A stretch of DNA of 64,000 nucleotides from CAIKZZ01 sp036742455. Its GTDB lineage: Bacteria > Pseudomonadota > Gammaproteobacteria > Steroidobacterales > Steroidobacteraceae. This document shows positions 60,209-64,000 of the stretch, piece by piece. How positions within the stretch are numbered: the stretch's first letter is position 1; each line of letters starts with the position of its first letter. Made by a program: the position numbers and the translations under genes. The stretch is from positions 124,001 to 188,000 of the forward strand of contig DAINQU010000004.1 in NCBI GenBank assembly GCA_036742455.1. The letters are read 5' to 3'. The notes under the pieces are model-generated. The model was not told where the DNA came from, searched no databases, and saw only the letters and a program-made list of their open reading frames with translations.

Positions 60209-62628
60209 TGAAGTCCCACTACCGCGTCGTCATCATCGGCGGAGGCATCGTTGGCACCAGCGTGCTGTATCACCTCGCGCAACGGGGTTGGACCGATATC
60301 GCGCTCATTGAGCGCGCCGAACTCACCGCCGGTTCGACGTGGCATGCCGCCGCGGGCTTTCATTCGATCAACGACGATCCGAACATTGCCGCGCTACAGG
60401 CTTACACCATATCCCTGTATCAGAAGATCGAGGCCGAGAGTGGTCAGAGCGTTGGCATGCACATGCCAGGGGGCTACTCGATAGCCACCAGTCCCGAGCG
60501 GTGGGAGTGGTTGCGCGGCGAGTGCTCGGTGTACGAGACGCTCGGCATCCATGCGCGTCTCGCGACGCCCGAAGAAATCGTCGCTGACTGCCCAATCGTT
60601 TGTCCCGACGGTCTACTGGGCGGTTTATTCGATCCCCTCGAGGGCGCCGTCGACCCGCACGGCACCACGCACGCCTTCGCCATCGCGGCGAAGAAGCGGG
60701 GCGCGGAGGTCATACTGCGCAATCGGGTCCTGTCGCTGACGTCACTGCCCAACGGCCACTGGCGTCTCGAGACCGAGCAGGGCACGGTGGTCGCGGAGCA
60801 CGTCGTCAATGCGGCCGGTCTGTGGGCACGGCGGGTGGGACGGATGGCCGGACTTAACCTGCCGTTGGTACCGATGCAGCACCACTATCTGGTCACGGAG
60901 TCACTCCCGGAACTCCTGGCCATGGACCATGAGATGCCGTGCGTCACGGACCTCGAAGGGTTCACGTATCTGCAACAGGAAAAGAAGGGCGTGTTGCTCG
61001 GCGTCTACGAACGGGATCCGCGCCACTGGCAGACCGACGGTGCGCCCTGGGATTACGGTATGGACCTGATCCCGGAAGAGATCGATCGGATCGCGCCTGA
61101 ACTCCTGATCGGCTTCCGACGCTTTCCGACACTGGAGCAAGCCGGTATCCGGCGCTGGGTCAACGGCGCGTTCACCTTCACGCCCGACGGCAACCCACTG
61201 GTCGGACCCGTCCCGGGCCTGAAGAACTACTGGACGGCCTGCGGCTGCATGAGCGGCTTTTCGCAAGGCGGCGCAATCGGACTCGTACTCTCCAACTGGA
61301 TGGTCGACGGCGACCCTGGCACGGACGTTTTCGGCATGGACGTCGCGCGGTACGGGCAGTGGGCCTCGAACGAGCGTTACCTGCTCGATTCCACGCGGCA
61401 GTTCTACGAGCGTCGCTTCGTGATGGCCTACCCCAACGAAGAGTTGCCGGCCGGCCGGCCGCTGCGCACGACACCCGCCTACGACGCGCAAGCGGCGGCA
61501 GGTGCCCGCTTTGGGGTGGTGTGGGGTATGGAAAGCCCTCAGTATTACGCGCCGAACGAGCCGGACTTCGTCGACCCCCCGACACTGCGCCGCTCCGCAG
61601 CGCATCGCTTCATCGGCGAGGAAGTCGCGGCGACGCGCACGGCCTGCGGCCTGATCGATACCGGCGTTTACGCCCGGTACGAGGTCAGCGGCCCCGGTGC
61701 CAAAGGGTACCTAGATCGCTTGCTCGCGAGCCGCCTTCCGGACGTCGGTCGGGTACGCCTCGCGCCCATGCTCGCCCCCTCGGGTCGATTGCTGGGCGAT
61801 CTGTCCGTGACGTGTTTGGCGCCGGATCAGTACTGGATCGTCGGCTCCTACTACTTGCAAGAATGGCATTTGCGGTATTTCCGAGAACATCTGCCGGCCT
61901 CGGGCGTGACGCTGCGCAATCTGTCCGACGAATGGATGGGCTTCTCCTTATCGGGTCCCGCATCACGGGAGCTGCTCGCACGACTCGTGCCGGACGATCT
62001 CTCGGACGCGGCCTTACCGTTCATGGCGGCACAACGCCGACAGGTCGGACTTGCGGATGCCGTGATTGCCCGGCTGTCGCTCACCGGCGAACTCGGCTAC
62101 GAGATCAACGTACCCGCCGCGTCGCTGCGGGGTGTTTGGCACGACCTCACGCGACTCGGTCGGGATCACGGGCTACGCCCGGTGGGTATGCGCGCCCAAG
62201 ACTGCCTACGACTGGAGAAGGGCTACGGGATCTGGTCGTGCGAGTTCTCGGCATCCAATACACCGAGCCAGTGCGGCCTCTCGCGATATGTCGACTACGA
62301 CAAGCCCGGCTTTATCGGACGCGACGGCGCCCTCGCCGATCGCGAGTCGCCGCCGGACGATCGTCTCGTGCTGCTCGCGTTGGCAGCCGGTGTCGATGCC
62401 GATGTCGGCGGCTACGAACCGGTCCGCGTCGATGGGAAGCGCGTGGGTTATACCACCTCCGGCGCCTATGGCCATCACGTGGGCCGCAGCCTCGCGCTCG
62501 CCTACGTCTCGCGCGCGGCACTGGACTCGGGCGCTCCGCTCAGCGTGGATCTCATCGGCAGCCCGGTGGCCGCCGAGGTCATGGCGGCGCCGCCGTACGA
62601 TCCATCGGGTTCGCGTCTGCGCGGCTGA
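60208..62628 (+). CDS. Dimethylglycine/sarcosine dehydrogenase-like flavoprotein with C-terminal GcvT domain
   Basis: An 806-residue fusion. The DAO-type FAD domain (about 1-420) has IIGGGIVGTSVLYHLAQRG and GSTWHAAAG; His46 is at the place where dimethylglycine dehydrogenase links FAD covalently. The C-terminal aminomethyltransferase part (about 430-806) includes YEVSGPGAKGYLDRLL, GELGYEINVPAAS and RLEKGYGIWSCEF and transfers the methyl-derived carbon to tetrahydrofolate. ATG 60205 and 60208 are adjacent behind AGGAGG; the latter has the better spacing. The start overlaps the MttB-type stop, so translation is coupled. Likely reaction dimethylglycine to sarcosine. Confidence 0.88.
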   Translation: MKSHYRVVIIGGGIVGTSVLYHLAQRGWTDIALIERAELTAGSTWHAAAGFHSINDDPNIAALQAYTISLYQKIEAESGQSVGMHMPGGYSIATSPERWEWLRGECSVYETLGIHARLATPEEIVADCPIVCPDGLLGGLFDPLEGAVDPHGTTHAFAIAAKKRGAEVILRNRVLSLTSLPNGHWRLETEQGTVVAEHVVNAAGLWARRVGRMAGLNLPLVPMQHHYLVTESLPELLAMDHEMPCVTDLEGFTYLQQEKKGVLLGVYERDPRHWQTDGAPWDYGMDLIPEEIDRIAPELLIGFRRFPTLEQAGIRRWVNGAFTFTPDGNPLVGPVPGLKNYWTACGCMSGFSQGGAIGLVLSNWMVDGDPGTDVFGMDVARYGQWASNERYLLDSTRQFYERRFVMAYPNEELPAGRPLRTTPAYDAQAAAGARFGVVWGMESPQYYAPNEPDFVDPPTLRRSAAHRFIGEEVAATRTACGLIDTGVYARYEVSGPGAKGYLDRLLASRLPDVGRVRLAPMLAPSGRLLGDLSVTCLAPDQYWIVGSYYLQEWHLRYFREHLPASGVTLRNLSDEWMGFSLSGPASRELLARLVPDDLSDAALPFMAAQRRQVGLADAVIARLSLTGELGYEINVPAASLRGVWHDLTRLGRDHGLRPVGMRAQDCLRLEKGYGIWSCEFSASNTPSQCGLSRYVDYDKPGFIGRDGALADRESPPDDRLVLLALAAGVDADVGGYEPVRVDGKRVGYTTSGAYGHHVGRSLALAYVSRAALDSGAPLSVDLIGSPVAAEVMAAPPYDPSGSRLRG

Positions 62629-62673
62629 AGTCCCATAATCGGTGGGCGCCGGGGGGCGTGAGGGGTAACGGCC

Positions 62674-63954
62674 ATGACTCGACGACGAGAACCCGTGCGC
62701 ATTCGCTGGTGGATCTTCGTGTACCTGTGCGCGTTCGCGCTGCTCAGTTACTTGCAACGAACCGGCGTCGCGGTGGCCGCCGAAGCCATGATGCCGGCGC
62801 TGCATCTCTCGCACTTTCAGATCGGGATTTTGCTCGGGACCTTTCCGTTAACCTATCTGATCTTCCAGATCCCCGGCGCCACCTTGGGTCAGCGCTTCGG
62901 CGCGCGAGCGACCTACGCCGGCGTCGGCATCATCGGAATGCTCGCCCTCATCGGTATTCCGGCCGCACCGCTTGTCTTCACCGGGACCGCTCTCTTTGTT
63001 GCGCTGGTACTTGCGCAAGGGTTGCAAGGCGCGTCGCAAGGACCCATTTTCCCGCTCGTGGCGGCCGTGGGGCAGGTCTGGTTTCCGGAAAATCGCTGGT
63101 CGTTCATTAATGGCACCATTTCCACCGGCATGAATCTCGGCGGCATGATCGCCGCGCCGTTGGTCGTCTATTTACAGTCACGCTTCGGGTGGCAAGGCGC
63201 GCTCTTATGGCTCGCCGCCCCCGGTCTCCTGTTGACCGTGAGCTGGTGGCATTACGCGCGCAACACGCCACGCGAACACCCAAAAGTCACTCCGGCGGAG
63301 CTCGATGAATTGCCGCCACCCCCGCCGCCTCCGCCGCCGCTCACACTGGTGCGTCTGTGGGCAATCGCGTCCGACCGCGACGTGATCCGGCTTGCCGTGT
63401 CGTATATGTGTATGAACTACGCGTTCTACCTACTCTCATCGTGGTCGTTCATCTACCTGAAAGAGGTGCGGCATCTCGATGGGCTGGAGAGCGGTGTTGC
63501 AGGGGCGATGCCGTGGATCGGCGCGGCCATTGGCGCCGGCCTCGGAGGTGAGTTTGGGGATCGCTTCACCCAGCGCTTCGGCCCGCGGTGGGGCTTGCGG
63601 CTGCTACCCGTCATCACGTTGCCCCTGGCTGGTCTGTTGTTATTCGCCACGATCCACATCGCGACCACGTATCTCGCGGTGCTGACGTTGACGATCGCCT
63701 TCATGGCGGTGGAACTGAACGAAGGGCCCTATTGGGCGGCCACCATGCGGGTCGCGCGTGCCGATACCGGTGCCGCCACCGGGGTCCTCAACACCTTCGG
63801 CAACATCGGTGGAATCATCGCCGGCCCCGTGGTCGGCTGGCTATCGGGGCACGGTGGCTGGGATGGCGCGTTTATCACCGGTACTGCGTTTGCTACAACA
63901 GCAGGCCTACTGTGGCTGGCTATAGATCCGGGCCGAGAGCCGTCTTCAGCGTGA
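62674..63954 (+). CDS. MFS transporter, ACS-like family
   Basis: A 426-residue twelve-helix permease. The opening RWWIFVYLCAFALLSYLQRTGVAVAAEAMMPAL and ILLGTFPLTYLIFQIPGATLGQRFG resemble the anion:cation symporter branch. Nine consecutive prolines (214-222) sit in the central loop between helices 6 and 7. It follows the dehydrogenase gene after 45 bases and ends the operon, so uptake of a methylated amine or its acid is a reasonable guess; no direct evidence for the substrate. Confidence 0.83.
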   Translation: MTRRREPVRIRWWIFVYLCAFALLSYLQRTGVAVAAEAMMPALHLSHFQIGILLGTFPLTYLIFQIPGATLGQRFGARATYAGVGIIGMLALIGIPAAPLVFTGTALFVALVLAQGLQGASQGPIFPLVAAVGQVWFPENRWSFINGTISTGMNLGGMIAAPLVVYLQSRFGWQGALLWLAAPGLLLTVSWWHYARNTPREHPKVTPAELDELPPPPPPPPPLTLVRLWAIASDRDVIRLAVSYMCMNYAFYLLSSWSFIYLKEVRHLDGLESGVAGAMPWIGAAIGAGLGGEFGDRFTQRFGPRWGLRLLPVITLPLAGLLLFATIHIATTYLAVLTLTIAFMAVELNEGPYWAATMRVARADTGAATGVLNTFGNIGGIIAGPVVGWLSGHGGWDGAFITGTAFATTAGLLWLAIDPGREPSSA

Positions 63955-64000
63955 TCCGCTAAGGTTTTTCCCGCCGTCGTGCACGCGACCCACTGTGCTG

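Noticed and set aside
61359..63110. 583-codon plus-strand frame overlapping the dehydrogenase/GcvT and MFS genes
   Set aside because: The translation is Arg-rich and matches nothing; both genes it overlaps have clear domains and ribosome sites.
1..64000. tRNA, rRNA, CRISPR, insertion sequence or prophage
   Set aside because: No cloverleaf-like segment, spaced repeat array, transposase, integrase or phage gene was recognised on either strand; a tRNAscan/Infernal run would settle small RNAs.

Overview
The window is GC-rich, densely packed DNA from a bacterial chromosome, most likely a gammaproteobacterium near the Xanthomonadales/Steroidobacter-type groups. The reasons are a GlcNAc regulon of the NagQ / NagB-II / NagX kind known from Xanthomonas and Shewanella, a TonB-dependent receptor, a MaeB malic enzyme, a YchJ protein and many secreted hydrolases. 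The genus is inference. I saw no rRNA, tRNA, CRISPR array, insertion sequence or phage gene, and no stretch above 300 bases lacks a gene. The region reads as catabolic and scavenging genes in short operons, often with ATGA overlaps.

Layout. 1-2767: start of a secreted protein, then two tandem serine hydrolases of the beta-lactamase/esterase fold. 2904-14628: a GlcNAc/chitobiose locus. nagX, a secreted GH20 hexosaminidase, nagF (EIIA-HPr-EI fusion) and nagE (EIICB) run leftward; nagQ, nagB-II and nagA run rightward. Two matching TGGTAT(T/C)-N4-TGG(T/A)AT(C/G) elements lie between them. An SGNH hydrolase ends against nagE. 14632-25692: an MttB-family methyltransferase, an M19 dipeptidase, a ureohydrolase, an amidohydrolase / TonB receptor / aminotransferase operon and a divergent second amidohydrolase. 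25711-34302: a possible 32-residue membrane protein, a second SGNH hydrolase, a DAO-family flavoenzyme coupled to a YeeE/YedE-like sulfur transporter, a cysteine-desulfurase-like enzyme facing it, then DUF1993, a betaine-type N-methyltransferase, isochorismatase-like, FAH-family and MaoC-like genes and an SRAP (YedK) protein.

34344-36388: a four-gene ECF sigma locus with two DUF4252 proteins and a small membrane protein. 36418-41858: M24 peptidase, YchJ protein, then a tri-haem cytochrome c and a molybdenum hydroxylase large subunit without an adjacent Fe-S subunit. 42028-47340: a mannose-glycan locus (GH92 mannosidase, AGE-family isomerase, PhyH dioxygenase, divergent AraC regulator). 47324-51953: maeB, a FucP-type sugar transporter and a rhomboid protease.

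52033-63954: a methylated-glycine degradation locus. soxBDAG (sarcosine oxidase) is followed by a LysR gene; a BetI-like TetR gene and an operator/promoter separate it from an operon of an MttB-family methyltransferase, a dimethylglycine/sarcosine dehydrogenase fused to a GcvT domain, and an MFS transporter. The simplest reading is a chain quaternary amine -> dimethylglycine -> sarcosine -> glycine. Its first step would be an MttB-family enzyme that lacks pyrrolysine and has no corrinoid protein nearby. I consider this the most interesting system here.
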